Shown piece after piece: positions 23,760-34,593 of a DNA stretch of 64,000 bases. Every line of letters starts with the position of its first letter. The first letter of the stretch is position 1. The stretch spans positions 44,663,058-44,727,057 of the forward strand of contig CM070554.1 in assembly GCA_036346405.1 (NCBI GenBank). The letters are read 5' to 3'. This DNA is from Phyllostachys edulis. Taxonomy: Eukaryota > Streptophyta > Magnoliopsida > Poales > Poaceae. A program made the position numbers and the translations under genes. Under the pieces are notes generated by a model. That model was not told the DNA's origin. It was given only the letters and a program-made list of their open reading frames with translations, and searched no databases.

Positions 23760-24530
23760 AAAACCCTCAAACAAACTCGCATGCGAAATCTAATTAGCAA
23801 AATGGGATGCTTGAGTGATGAGGATCACCCCGGTATAACATGCAAGGGCTAAATCTTAGTTTTTGTTTGGAGTTTAGAGGAGAGAAGGTGTGAGATGTGC
23901 TAGTGTTCTTGAAGAGAAGAAAGAGGAAATGGAAGTTCTATTGGTGGAAATGAAGTGGCATGTGGTGAGATGGTGCTGGAGAGAGAAGGATTAGGAAGTG
24001 AGTTGGATGGTGCTTCGGTTGAATGAAATGGTTGTTCAAGTGCATGCTCTGGTTGGGGGGGGGAAGAAAGTGGGTGGAAGAATGGCAGTGGGATGGGGTT
24101 GGTTCAGCTGGGACAAAACAATAGGGAGGGCAGAGGGGTTTGGTTGGGGATAAGAAATGGCTGTGAATCAATAGCAGTGCAAGTCTTCCTTCTTTTCTCC
24201 AACTCGCCCAAACAACCTCGCATGCGCAAACTAACTGCTAAAATAGAACGTTCTTGAGACAACGATCGCGATGATATAACATGCATCGCACGATTTTTGG
24301 TTTTTGGTTGTGATTGCGAAGAGAGAAGTTAGGGAAAAGAATGGGCATGTAGGCATTCCATCTGCTACTTTTTTCCTTTCGTGAAATCGCTCAAATTGTC
24401 ATGCATGCGAAAGCGAATTGCAGAATCGGGTTGGTCGTGTGATGACGATCGCGGTGGTATGACATGCATGGCTTGGTTTTGAGTTGTTGGATGAGATTTG
24501 AAGGAGAGAAGCGAAAGGAGTTAACAGGGA
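23760..24530 (-). repeat. three diverged repeats of about 140 bp inside the LTR
   Basis: Segments near 23762-23890, 24203-24330 and 24380-24515 share the order CTC(A)AA, CATGCGAAA-like, GAT(G)ACGATC-like, TATAACATGCA, TTTTGG/TTTGAGTT and GGAGAGAAG. They differ by many substitutions. They sit in the 5' half of the minus-strand LTR, where upstream regulatory repeats are common. Confidence 0.6.
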
Positions 24531-25370
24531 AGGAAAAAGGGAGATGACCGGAAAAGAAAGAACGTGCAAGCGATTCGCCTACGGTCGGTCGAACTGAAAA
24601 CTAAAATGACGGTACTAATGCATGCATAATGACATGATTTTTGTGATGCATACGAAAACATAAAATCAAAATAATCAAAATTTTCATTGTAGTTTTTCAA
24701 ATAATTTGATTTAATATTGATTATTATTACTTGAAGTGAGAAAATTGCACAGCATGCATTAATTAATTTCTCAAATTATATTTAGAACAATTATGCTGTG
24801 TTTAGATTTTTAATTATCAACTTTCATTTCTATTTGTTTTATTTATCTACCAGGTTTGTGTTTTAAATCCAAATTCAAAATTTGAACATGCAATTCAAAT
24901 AGGGAACCAAATAAGCTCCAAAAATTTCAGAAAAATTCAAACAATCATAACAGGGCATATATAATCCAAATAAAATATTCCCAACTTTGGGTCCAACTAT
25001 ATTTTCAAAACTAAAAATCAGTTTGTAATTATGAGCTAAAGAAAGTATATTTTCAAGCTTTGAATTTGAGAATGCTTTTGAAATTACCTTAAGCATTCTA
25101 GGAGCTTTTGAGGTTTTACCAATTTTAAGATAAATTCCAAAATACACATTCCCACACTTGAGACCTTTTTAGTTTTTGTCCCAAATTCAATTTGAGCGTT
25201 TGAATTGGGGAAGGAGTATTGGAATGCTAGGTTTTAAATCCTAGTCTTTAAAAATCAAGGATTTTCAACGTAAGGTTTACAACAAAAAGTTTTAAAAAGT
25301 CCAAAATTTCACAAATATATATTACATGATTAACTAATCCAACTTATGGATTTGGGGACGTTACACAGCT

Positions 25371-26960
25371 GAACTAAACTTACTAAATAAGAGGAAACTC
25401 TTTGGACCTGTGGACAAGATACATCGTTATGTTATTCCAGCTGGACACAAATGATTGTTCACAAGAAAGAGTAATGAACATAATGAAGTGGTGAGATACA
25501 AAGAGAGATTAGTAGCACAAGGGTTTACGTAAAAACCTGGCATCGATTACATTGAATCTTACTCTCCTGTTATGGATCGCATGACGTTTTGTTATTTGAT
25601 AGCTCTGGCATTTGATGTTGTGCCTACATACTTATATGGGCCACTTGATTCTGAAATCTACATGAAGATTCCAGAGGGATTGAAACTTCCAAGTATGAGC
25701 GCAAATGAAGATTGTATATGTGTGAAATGACAAAGATCACTGTACGAATTGAAATAGTCAGGTCGTATGTGGTACAACCGACTAAGTGAGTTCCTCCTTA
25801 AAAAAGGATACTCAAATAATGAGGTATGCAGGCGTGTGTTCATAAAAAAAATCCACTCATGTATTTTGTTTTATATTTGTGTATGTTGACAATTTGAATA
25901 CCATTGGTATTGTCGAAGCAAGATCATACCTACACACGGAATTCAAGATGAAATATTTGGTTGACACTAATATTGTCTCGGTTTCAGATTGAGCATATGC
26001 TTGTTGGCATAGTCATGCATCAAACCACCTACAAGAAAGTGTTGAAGAGATTTTATCATGATAAATCTCATCCACTGAGTACATCTATAATCATTTGACC
26101 ATTGGACATTGAGAAAGATCCATATGGACGTAGACATGAAAATGAGGATATATTGGGGCTTGAGACCCCATATTTCAGTGTCATTGGAGCACTGCTTTAC
26201 CTTGCCAATTTTACAAGGTGACCTAGACATGAAAATAAGGATATATTGGGGCCTGAGACCCCATATTTGAGTGTCATTGGAGCACTGCTTTACGTTGCCA
26301 ATTTTACAAGGCCTGACATTGCATTCACAATGAGTTGTTTGGCAAGACATAGTTCCTAGCCTACTAAGAGGCATTGGAATAGAATAAAAGACATCCTCAG
26401 GTACCTACAGGGTACTAGTGATCTTAGACTCTTTTATCCCAAGAGTTAAGATAAAAAAAATTGTTAGTTACTTAGATGTTGGCTATCTTTCTTATCCCAA
26501 TAATGTCATATCACATACTGGTTATGTTTTTCTAAGCAGAGAAACAACCATCTCCAGGAAGTTTGTAAAGCAAACTTTAGTTGCTACGTCAACTAATCAT
26601 TCAAAAATAATCGCACTATATGAGGCAACTCGTGAGTGCATTTGTCTTAAAGATTGATTCGTTGTATCCAAGAGTCATGTGGTGTAAAGGTGGATTTGAC
26701 TCCTACAATCCTCTATGAGGATAATGTTGTTTGCATTGCACAAATGAAGAATAATATGTCAAGACACAGATGACAAATCATATTATCCCCAAATATTTTC
26801 TATCCACGTGAGCAGCAGCAAAATGGGAATAGATAAATAGAGAAAATCCAAAGTAATGAAAATATTGCAAATTTATTCACTAAGGTCTTACCTACTGCTA
26901 CATTTGAGAAACATGTGCACGGCATTGGCATAAGGAGACTCAGCTCGTTGTTGTCTCTAG
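25371..26960 (+). pseudogene. copia RT-RNase H, right half
   Basis: The frame resumes ELNLLNKRKLFGPVDKI, then RLVAQGFT, PGIDYIESYSPVMDR and YVDNL near 25884, where copia RTs have YVDD. RNase H wording follows (TRPDIAFTMSCLARHS near 26311, VSYLDVGYLS, TILYEDNVVCIAQMKNN). The second catalytic Asp of the YVDD box is Asn, and several stops are present. A 93-bp segment is duplicated in tandem at 26131-26316. Confidence 0.88.
26131..26316 (+). repeat. 93-bp tandem duplication inside copia pol
   Basis: Units 26131-26223 and 26224-26316 share about 88 bp with three to four mismatches. The 93-bp period is a multiple of three, so it repeats 31 codons without shifting the frame; a stop lies at the join. 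Confidence 0.9.
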
Positions 26961-27239
26961 GGGGAAGTATGTTGTTTTATGAACATTCATCTTTAGGATG
27001 AAGTGTTGTACTCCTTTTCCCTTAATTGAGTTTTGTCCCACTAGATTTTCTCAATTGAAGGGTTTAATGAGGCAACACGTGCAATAGCAAAAGATGCTAG
27101 CTATGTAGTATTTTCTTCTTGCCGATTTTTTTGCTACTGGGTTTTTCAGAACTAGCCCATCCTGGCCCTCAGTTCCATCCTGTAGGCTATCCTATTAATA
27201 CAACAATCAACCACCCACGTGCATATGGTGAATCGCTTG

Positions 27240-27860
27240 GGATCTATGCATATTTGGTGGGATCACATTGCAGGCAACATATCCTGTGAACATAGGGCAT
27301 TTGATGCACATGTGGACATAGATGATCCCAGCCCTCCATCGCTCAATCGACGGCGTAGAATGCCCGCACCTCCCACTTCCGGCCATTAAACAACCCCCCC
27401 CCCTCGCGTAGGCGTCCTTCTTCCTCTCGAGCACCCACGTCTCCCACCACCCCCCTTATTCTCCTCCAGGCAGTCTAGGGTTGAGGGTTTCTTCGTTCAC
27501 CACGCGTGTCCTAAGCCCGCTGGAGCCCAGCCCGCCCCGAATCCCCATTCTCCACCACGCTCCCCACGTTCCGCCCAGCCCCCTCCCTGCCTCCGCCCAG
27601 CCCCCTCCTCGCCTCTTGCCCAGGCCTCCCTGTGTGCGCCCCGCGCCTTCCCCATGCCGATGCCCCTCGCCAACCTCCTCCCAGTGCCGATGTCCCTGCC
27701 TTGCGCCGCCTCCGCGCCTCCCAGACCTCAGCCCCGCGCCTCCCGCTGTTCTCTAGACCCTCCTGCGCAGAACCGTGAGGTAAGCTTTCTTGATTTTTCC
27801 GGTCGAACCGTGAGGTAAGCTTTCTTGATTTTTCCGGTTGAACCGTGAGGTAATCACCTT
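27240..27860 (+). other. GC-rich gene 5' end, left inverted arm
   Basis: The sequence around GGGCATTTGATGCACAT (27297) and the CT-rich stretch after it match, in inverted orientation, the right arm at 29751-30340. A GC-rich exon-like stretch ends at GAACCGTGAG|GTAAGC, a good splice donor near 27780. It looks like promoter plus first exon of a gene whose remainder is missing. Protein identity is unknown. Confidence 0.45.
27771..27854 (+). repeat. 35-bp tandem repeat carrying a splice donor
   Basis: Units 27771-27805 and 27806-27840 differ by one base or none, plus a partial third unit to 27854. Each unit contains GAACCGTGAGGTAAG, so the predicted 5' splice site is present two to three times. 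Confidence 0.9.
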
Positions 27861-28059
27861 GCAACGCGACAGCAAAAACTGGTGATGTTATTTTGGAGAA
27901 CCTGATAATGTAGCAAACTATTTTCTGGTTCCAGAAATATGAGTCCAACAAGATTGTACAAGTTGTATGAAAAGATTCTCTGGTTCTTATTGATGAACCT
28001 GATACTATTTTGAGATGTATGTCAAATACTAATACTTGATGTGAACTCTTCTTTAATGC

Positions 28060-28215
28060 AACCTGATACTGTGCATGCACTTTCCAATATTGAGAAACTT
28101 GAAACCTGATACTGTGCATGCACTTTCCAGTATTGCAAATTTGCAATTTTGAAAATGTTGTGCATGCACTTTCAGATCATGTGCATTGCAATTTTGAGGA
28201 TGCTGTGCATGCACT
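28060..28215 (+). repeat. short repeats of CTGTGCATGCACTTTC
   Basis: The phrase GTGCATGCACTT occurs four times between 28071 and 28217 with variable spacing. GTGCATGCAC is itself palindromic. Confidence 0.8.
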
Positions 28216-28457
28216 TGCGAGGCGATAACGATCTTCAGAGCGGGAGAAACTTGAGACCAACGGCGGAGAAACCGATAACGACATCAGAGCAGACCACCCG
28301 ACCTTCGACCAACCACTTTCATAACTCGATAACTCGATATTACTGTTGGCATGTAATTTTGTTTTATGAAATATCTTGATGTATGTGAGAACATTATGTC
28401 AAATTGAACAAGTGTATGTCAAATGGGAAAGACAGATCAGTTGGAAACACTTGCCTA

Positions 28458-28637
28458 GTATTCTGCTAAAATATTTTCAACATTTTTCAATTTGGATTTT
28501 GCAGACATTTCAGAATCATGAAGCAAAGTAAGTGCTTTTCTTAGCCAAGATGATCCCCTCATCAACAATACAGTTAAAGAGCAATCCAATAATGAGGCAG
28601 GAAGGTGGACAACTTCTTCAATTAATCTACCAACATC
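28458..28637 (-). pseudogene. exon resembling KDM5/JARID1 PLU-1 region
   Basis: Minus strand after an acceptor (CCTTTCAG|GATG): DVGRLIEEVVHLPASLLDC, then SSWLRKALTLLHDSE and KSKLKNVENILAEY before a TAG. WLRKAL...LL and L.DVE.ILAE wording is typical of the PLU-1-like domain of JARID1-type histone H3K4 demethylases. No JmjC domain or other exon was recognised nearby, so this is at most a gene fragment. The identification is tentative. Confidence 0.4.
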
Positions 28638-28699
28638 CTGAAAGGTCAAATTTAGATGTTTATGCAAGAGAATATAAATTGCTAATGCTTTTGCAAATT

Positions 28700-29700
28700 C
28701 AGCACACATTTAAGATAACATAAGAAGAAAACTATCTTGTGAAGACAACAAAGGTTTAGAGAGCAAGCAATACAAAATTTTACTTAAAAGTTTAGTTCCA
28801 ACGGTTAGTCAGGATCAGCCAAGACATGCATATCGACAACAAAACCGACTCAATACTATGGTACTATGGTATGAGGATGGACCAGTGAGCTTCTTTGGCC
28901 TCCAAGAAATCCAACATTGAGAAACACAAATTTTAAAAGCAAATGTCAATTGAAGACTAAAAGTGATGCCAACTAAGAAAACGAAAAGGGGAACTTCAAA
29001 CTGATACTTGTTGAAGAAATATCGCACCATGATACTTGATACAACTAAGCATAATCATCTTCATCCGTGGAACCAAATTTATTTTAAGTGGGTTAGTACA
29101 CAAGTGACATCCTTTCTCTCATTTCCATGACCAAAATAATCATAGAGCAATGTTGACAGAACAAGAAACCGATTCAGATTACATATTTCATATTTGAACG
29201 AGACAACAATCAGATTTCACACAACATTTCAGATTTCAATCAGACGACAATTAGATTTCACACAATATTTCAGACAACAATTCAGATTATAGATTTTAGA
29301 CAGACAGAATTGAGACAACATTTTAGACAAAACATCAGTTACAATGATACAAAAAAATGATTCAACCATACAGTATTATGCTATAAGTGATAACTCTAGG
29401 ATCAATTCCCTGCACTCATTGAGGATTTGGGGCCTCAATTGGCTTATGGCAATGAGTCCAGAACTAACATGTCCAACATTCATCCACACATTAAAGCAAA
29501 TATTACATGTCAATCAACATTCAGCCACCTCCTTTGCAGCCACCTTGGAGGCCCTACAAAGCAAATATGAAAACATCAACAAGTCAATTGGTAACATGAT
29601 ATTGTACTGAACATGTACAAACCAATCAAGCACATATAGCAAGGGGGCACGGGTACTTGGGTTGTCGCAAGGGCGAAAGGGAGGGGAATCAATTAGCACG
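28700..29700. other. no gene; degenerate CAGATTTCACACAA repeats
   Basis: AT-rich. 29205-29340 holds loosely repeated CAGATTTCACACAA and CAGACAACA motifs. The ORF at 29344-29610 has no recognisable similarity. Confidence 0.5.
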
Positions 29701-29750
29701 GCAACCCAACTTCATCCCATTTCAAGTGATACCAAGAAAGAAGCACTTAC

Positions 29751-30340
29751 CGGTACAGAGCAGGTGCTTGGGCGGGGTGCAGGGGGAGGGGTGGGGGCGT
29801 CGGCGTGGGAGGCGAGGCGTCGGCTCAGGAGGTGTCGGCGCAGGGAGAAGCGCGTCGGACGACGTAGGAGGCGTAGAGGGACTTGTGCCGAACCTAGCGG
29901 CAGCAGGAGGTCAGAGAGGTTCAGCTCCGGTCGCCACAGAGGCGCGCCAGCGCAGATGGTCTTGAGGTGGTCTTGGCCTTGGCGTGGGGACTTGGCGCCC
30001 AACCCTAGCAACATGAGGAGGTCTGAGGGGTTTAGCGCGAGCTCTGTCGCCATGGCAGGCGGCGTGTAGGGCTCTGGTGGCGGTCTGGCCTTCAGTCTGG
30101 CGGTCTGTGCAGAGAGCAACCTTAGCGTGGGTGGAGAATGGGGGGAAGGGAACGCAGGTAGCTCACGCGTGGGCCAAAGGAGGAAGGAAGGTCTCGCGCT
30201 GGGGGTATTTCGCAAAAGGGTGTGGTAGGAGCTGAGGGCAAACGTCGGCCGTGGATGCTGGAAGGAATGGTCTGGATCATCCATGTGTGGATGTGCATCA
30301 AATGCCCCATGTGTACTTGATTTGTTGCCCACATTGCGTA
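29751..30340 (-). other. GC-rich gene 5' end, right inverted arm
   Basis: The mirror of the left arm: GGGCATTTGATGCACAT lies at 30291-30307 on the minus strand. A possible first coding exon runs from ATG at 30053 to a donor at 29750 (CTGTACCG|GTAAGTGC), 101 codons in phase 0, starting MATELALNPSDLLMLLGLG. It contains two related units (LNPSDLLMLLGLG and LNLSDLLLPLGS). The protein is unknown and the call is predictive. Its transcript would point towards the KDM5-like exon on the same strand. Confidence 0.4.
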
Positions 30341-30469
30341 GGTCAATCTAGCCATTCGTTTTCTTTGGTATTGCGTGATTTTATTTTTCTTTGGATGATA
30401 GGTTTTTTTCTTCTTGTGTGTGCTGACCCTCTTTCTTGTTACTAGTAGCCAGCTACGCCTTTGGGCACC

Positions 30470-31130
30470 TGAGACATGTGTGGGGCCCACGCGTGGAGGC
30501 TATCCACGCCCGAGACATGTGCGTGGAGCCCACGCGTGGAGGAAGCAAGCCGAGCCACGCCCGTGCGTGGGACCCACGTGTGGAGGGAGCAAGCCAAGAC
30601 AGCAGAATGCATAGAAAAATCGGACGGCCAAGGAACGGCAGGCGGCAGGCGGCAGGCGGCACTCCACTCGATCACCTTCCCCAATGCCCACTGCGCCCAG
30701 TCGATCCCCATTCCCCTCTGGCCCTCTCCCCGCTCGGCCTCTCGATCCCCATTCTCCCGATTCCCACACGCACCTCACGAGTCGCGACCTCGCTCGCCGC
30801 CACTCCCTCCGCGCTCTCCCTCCACGCCCGGCGTGGCGCCCTCGCTTCGCCCTCCGTTCCCACCCGACGCCGGCACGCCGGCCTCTGTCCCCGCCCGACG
30901 GCCGGCGCCGCGCCCTCGCCCCACGGCCCCGTCCCCGCCCGGCTCAGCGGCCGCGGCCGCGCCATCCGTCCCCAGGTGCGTCGGCCCCCGCCCCGCGGCC
31001 TCCTTCGGCCAGGTGCGCGTCCTCGTCGTCGGCGATTCAGGTTCGCGTCCTCGTCGTCGGCGATTCAGGTGCGCTACGGTTTCTGCTGCTTTTGTATGCT
31101 CTAATTGAGTGCCTGACTCCTTGAGTTTCT
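30470..31130 (+). other. GC-rich 5' gene region, unassigned
   Basis: Near-repeats of GAGACATGTG...CCCACGCGTGGAG occur at 30471-30590 and GGCAGGC triplets at 30637-30660. Several long GC frames overlap, a composition effect. A 26-bp unit, CGTCCTCGTCGTCGGCGATT plus CAGGT, is doubled at 31018-31069 and each copy carries a possible donor. It resembles a grass first exon and intron start. No protein family is recognised. Confidence 0.35.
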
Positions 31131-31300
31131 TATCCAATAAGCCAGCCCTATGTGACCCCTGACTCTTAAGAGAGTTTAGCTCCCCGTTAAGTTGTATATT
31201 AGCTCGTGACCTCGTGTTAGCGATGAGATGATCAATTGTAAATTGCCTATTTGGCGTCTTGGAGTATGAAATGGGTGGTTGTGAATTAGGGATGGGAATT

Positions 31301-31434
31301 GGGATAATCATGGGGAGTGGCTCTCCGGTTAACCTTGCCTGTTTTGGATATGGGGGATTAGGCTGGGATGGGATAATCATGGAGACGTGGCTCTCCTGTT
31401 AACCTTGCCTGTTTTGGATATGGGGGATTAGGCT
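31301..31434 (+). repeat. tandem duplication, period about 69 bp
   Basis: 31301-31364 and 31370-31434 share GGGATAATCATGG...TTAACCTTGCCTGTTTTGG...GGGGGATTAGGCT with few differences. Confidence 0.9.
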
Positions 31435-31791
31435 AGTTGAAGTGCTTGTGTGCTTGTGTCTTGTGTGTTAATAACAGAAATCCACAGCTTCGGCACCGTC
31501 CCCAGCCAACGCCGCTCGTCGACCTCCGTCCCCCCCTGGCGCCATGTGTGCCCTCACTCCATGCCCGGCGGCCAGCGCCGCGCCCGTGCCCAGTGGCCAG
31601 TGCCCCCCTCCTCTGTGCCAACTGTGCGTTCTCTACTTCTTCTCTTGATGTCTCATGTCTTGGCTTGAAGTCATCTTTCCTGCAAATTGCAAAGACCTGA
31701 AGAGTTGAAGTCAATCTAACACATAGATGCCAAAAAGTTACTAAACTAGTACTTAAGCTGTATAAGATTTCCTGTACATAGTGGTCTTGTC

Positions 31792-32675
31792 CATGGTTAT
31801 TAAGGTGGTAAGGCGAGGCGAGGTGACCCACCCCCTCACACCTTTTAAGCGGTAAGACGCGAGGCGAGGGGACGCCTTACACACATCCTAAGGCGTGTCG
31901 TCTGCCTTTACCCCCTCGGCCTTTCTCTGCCATTCCGTGATTCATGGCCATCGGATCAAGCAATGGATGGTTAGGATCGAGGCCAGTGAGGTATTCAAGG
32001 GCATCAATTTTTCCTTGGCTTTGATTTCCACCATTGGATCTTGATCGTGCGGCCCTCAGTGCATGCCATTTGGTGCCTTGCCTTCGTCTCCACCATTGGA
32101 TCTTGATCGTGCGGCTCTCAGTGCATGCCATTTGGTGCCTTGCCTTCGTCTCCACCATTGGATCTTGATCGTGCGGCCCTCAGTGCGTGCCATTTGGTGC
32201 CTTGCCTTCGTAAAGGCAGAGGATACGCATCGTCACATCCATTAGGGTTCCCCTCCCCGCGTCTCCACCACTGGCGGCACATGCGCGCGTGGAAAACCTG
32301 GCCGTGGCCTGAGGTCTGTGAGCTTCGATCCGTGACACAGCGGTCGTAGAAGCGCGGTGGGGTCGTCGTGGAGGTGCAGCGCGGCGGCACGGATCCGGAG
32401 CAGCAGTGGGAGATCCGGAGGCGGCTGCTTTGCACGGTGGAGGGGGCCGCCGCCGTCGTTCCAGAGGTCCTCAGCGACGGGCTTGAGGAAGATAGGCGAC
32501 GGATGGCCCCCGCACCTTGTCGACAAACTCCAAGATCCAGGTGAGCTCTTGGCTCCTCTCTTCTCTCCTTCTACCTCCCTCTCCACCGAAGGCTCCAAGC
32601 AGAGGATGCAAGGCGGGGGTGACGCCTTGATCCCCGGCGGCGCCTTACCGCTTAGGCGACGCTTTAATAACCATG
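31792..32675. mobile_element. hAT-type non-autonomous element with 8-bp TSD
   Basis: The element starts CATGGTTATTAAGG and ends TTTAATAACCATG, giving a perfect 12-bp terminal inverted repeat (CATGGTTATTAA). It is flanked by a perfect 8-bp TSD, GTCTTGTC (31784-31791 and 32676-32683), as made by hAT transposases. Subterminal GGCG-rich repeats (GTAAGGCGAGGCGAGG on the left, GGCGCCTTACCGCTTAGGCG on the right) are typical binding clusters of such families. No transposase is encoded. A 62-bp minisatellite sits inside. Confidence 0.85.
32028..32213 (+). repeat. 62-bp minisatellite, three units
   Basis: Units 32028-32089, 32090-32151 and 32152-32213 differ at only three to four positions. Each begins CCACCATTGGATCTTGATCG and contains GCCATTTGGTGCC. 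Confidence 0.95.
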
Positions 32676-32683
32676 GTCTTGTC

Positions 32684-34585
32684 TCAAGAATACATTGACT
32701 GTTGGTGAAATTACATACTGCTTGCACACCTCTTGAATGTTGACATGTTGTGTTTTCTCTGAAATGCAGTTTTCAGTTTTCACCGTATGTTCAAATTACA
32801 TAAAACACATTTAGAAGTCCAATTTTGTTCCCCAGATGCTGATACATTGATGTGTTACATAGGTGGTAATTGAACCATTCAGTTTGGTTCAGCTAAGGAT
32901 CGATGACTTCGTTGTCATGGGTCAATGAGCATAGTACATAGATGTAGCGCTTGTAGTGCTTGTAGACTTGAATTGGTTGACTAAAGATCGGTGTCATGGG
33001 TCAATGAGCATAGTACATAGACTTTTCAATCAATAAGCCAAACAGGATGTTGTAATGCCTTCTTTGCTTGTAGACCTTGAATTGGCTCTTTGTCTCGTGG
33101 TTTGCCAAATAGGATGTTAATAAGTGCATTATGTGCATACTGTTAATAAGCAAAACTCTTCAAGAATGCTATTTAGGTACTCAATTTGTATCTCTAAATA
33201 GGATGAAATCTTTGTTATTTAGGTACTCAATTTGTATATCTAAGATGCTATATTATTTATGTTTTGCCATGTTTTTCTTATTATATTTTATGTTGAAGCA
33301 TTTTTGCTAAAGTTTCATGTCAATGAAGCATTTGTAGCTTATTTTTTGTTGTGTCCTAGTATGGGTAGAAATTAGCGTTAGTTTTAAGATGTTAGCCTAT
33401 TAGAATTTAGCCCGAGGTGTGGCCAAATCCTAGATCCGCAACTGCAGGGAATATCATTAACATGGTATCGTACATACTATCATTTTCCATAACAAAAAAA
33501 GATAAAAATAAGAATACAATAGTTCCTAGAAATTGTGTAATGGAACTAATTAAGCGAAATATAGCTAAGAAGAGAAATTAGCACACACACTATGTAGAAA
33601 ACAATATGAGAAATATCGTTTATCTTAATTAATTGCCAAAACATCGTATCTGTAATTTTGTAAAGAAGGCATAAAAATATATACAATGTGTATTCCTTTC
33701 TTAGGCTCTTAATGCGGTGGTACAAGAATTTCGATATTGCTATATCCAAATGTGTGCCTAGGTGTGTTTCCATAAACTTATGCGCTAGACCCTAATATAT
33801 AGTTAAACAAGATAGAAACATAATTATCTAACTAAATTAAATACAAGATGTTTGTTTATCTTTGTAGAGTAGTGAGGATAAATATTTTATCTATATAGTT
33901 TTATGAGTTGTTGCGCAAAGAAGTATATAGATGGAATTGTAGGGTGACATGTTACTCTGATTGATAAAAAAAATTGTTACTCTATAATTTATGCGGAATT
34001 GCTACATAATACTCAACTAAAAATTTAAGGAAATCAGTCGATTTTCTCGTCATTCAATTTGCACCCACAATTTGTGCACAGGCCGAGAGGTCTTTGGCTT
34101 CTCTGACAGCCATGATAAGGTTAGAGTTCGGATTCACCCATTGAGGTTTTGGGTTCATCGAAATCCCCAACTATATAGGGAGGAGAGCAGAGACGAATCA
34201 ACGTTGGGTGACAAGGCGGCGGTGACGCCACTGGCCGTGGATAAATAGGAGGACGGCGAACGATGTTTGGTGGAGGGAGATGATTATGAGTAGTGAGTTA
34301 GGTCTTGAGGGGGCGACGGATGTAGTAGTGGGGAGGTGGTAGAGAGGCGGAGAAAGTGGTTGTTGTGACTTAAGCTAGGATGGAGATGGTTATAATAAGA
34401 GCAAGTCCATAAAAAATCCAATTATTTTTTAACGATCAATGACTAGTTATTATCTCGTTTTAGAAGGGAAGTACTCTGTCCAGTTCACAAAAACAAGTTG
34501 TTTTGGAATACGTGCAGTCAAACTTTGGAAACTTTGATTATCGATCTCTTCAAATATTTACATTGGATACATGAAAATCATATGT
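32684..34585. other. no gene recognised
   Basis: AT-rich intergenic DNA. The phrase TGTCATGGGTCAATGAGCAT occurs at about 32914 and 32993, a partial tandem duplication with period near 79 bp. Nothing else is supportable. Confidence 0.5.
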
Positions 34586-34593
34586 GTAGATTC

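Larger units (their letters stand above)
17947..25365 (-). repeat. Tekay/RIRE3-like solo LTR (interrupted)
   Basis: The block is bounded by a perfect TSD CAGCT (17942-17946 and 25366-25370). Read on the minus strand it starts TGTAACGTCCCCAAATCC and ends GGGTCGCCACA. The start matches the LTR start of the element at 44318 (TGTAACAGCCCAAATTTT). Shared inner blocks, minus strand, include GGCCGACATTAA, GTGTGGGTAAAGCTGTACA and ATTCGAATAGCCG (18790-18880). Removing the nested LTR at 21442-23162 and its extra TSD copy leaves about 5.7 kb, long for one LTR, so further insertions or expansions (see repeats at 23760-24530) are likely. No gag-pol remains. Confidence 0.85.
16825..27200 (+). mobile_element. 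Ty1/copia remnant split by nested LTRs
   Basis: Copia pol starts abruptly in integrase at about 16825, stops at 17946 and resumes at 25371 in reverse transcriptase. The two halves join at the duplicated CAGCT. It then continues through RNase H to about 26960, followed by a 3' region. The GC content, frame breaks and missing gag mark it as old. A 5' LTR is not visible. Confidence 0.85.

Noticed and set aside
23152..23852. Two 200-codon plus-strand ORFs
   Set aside because: They overlap in different frames, are rich in Pro, Arg, His and Cys, and lie inside the Tekay-type LTR. Composition explains them.
11050..25365. 8687-11040 as the partner LTR of 17947-25365
   Set aside because: They are in opposite orientations, strongly diverged, and the latter has its own TSD.
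30436..31124. ORF of 222 codons as a gene
   Set aside because: Three overlapping frames of similar length, no start context, tandem GC repeats and no recognised domain.
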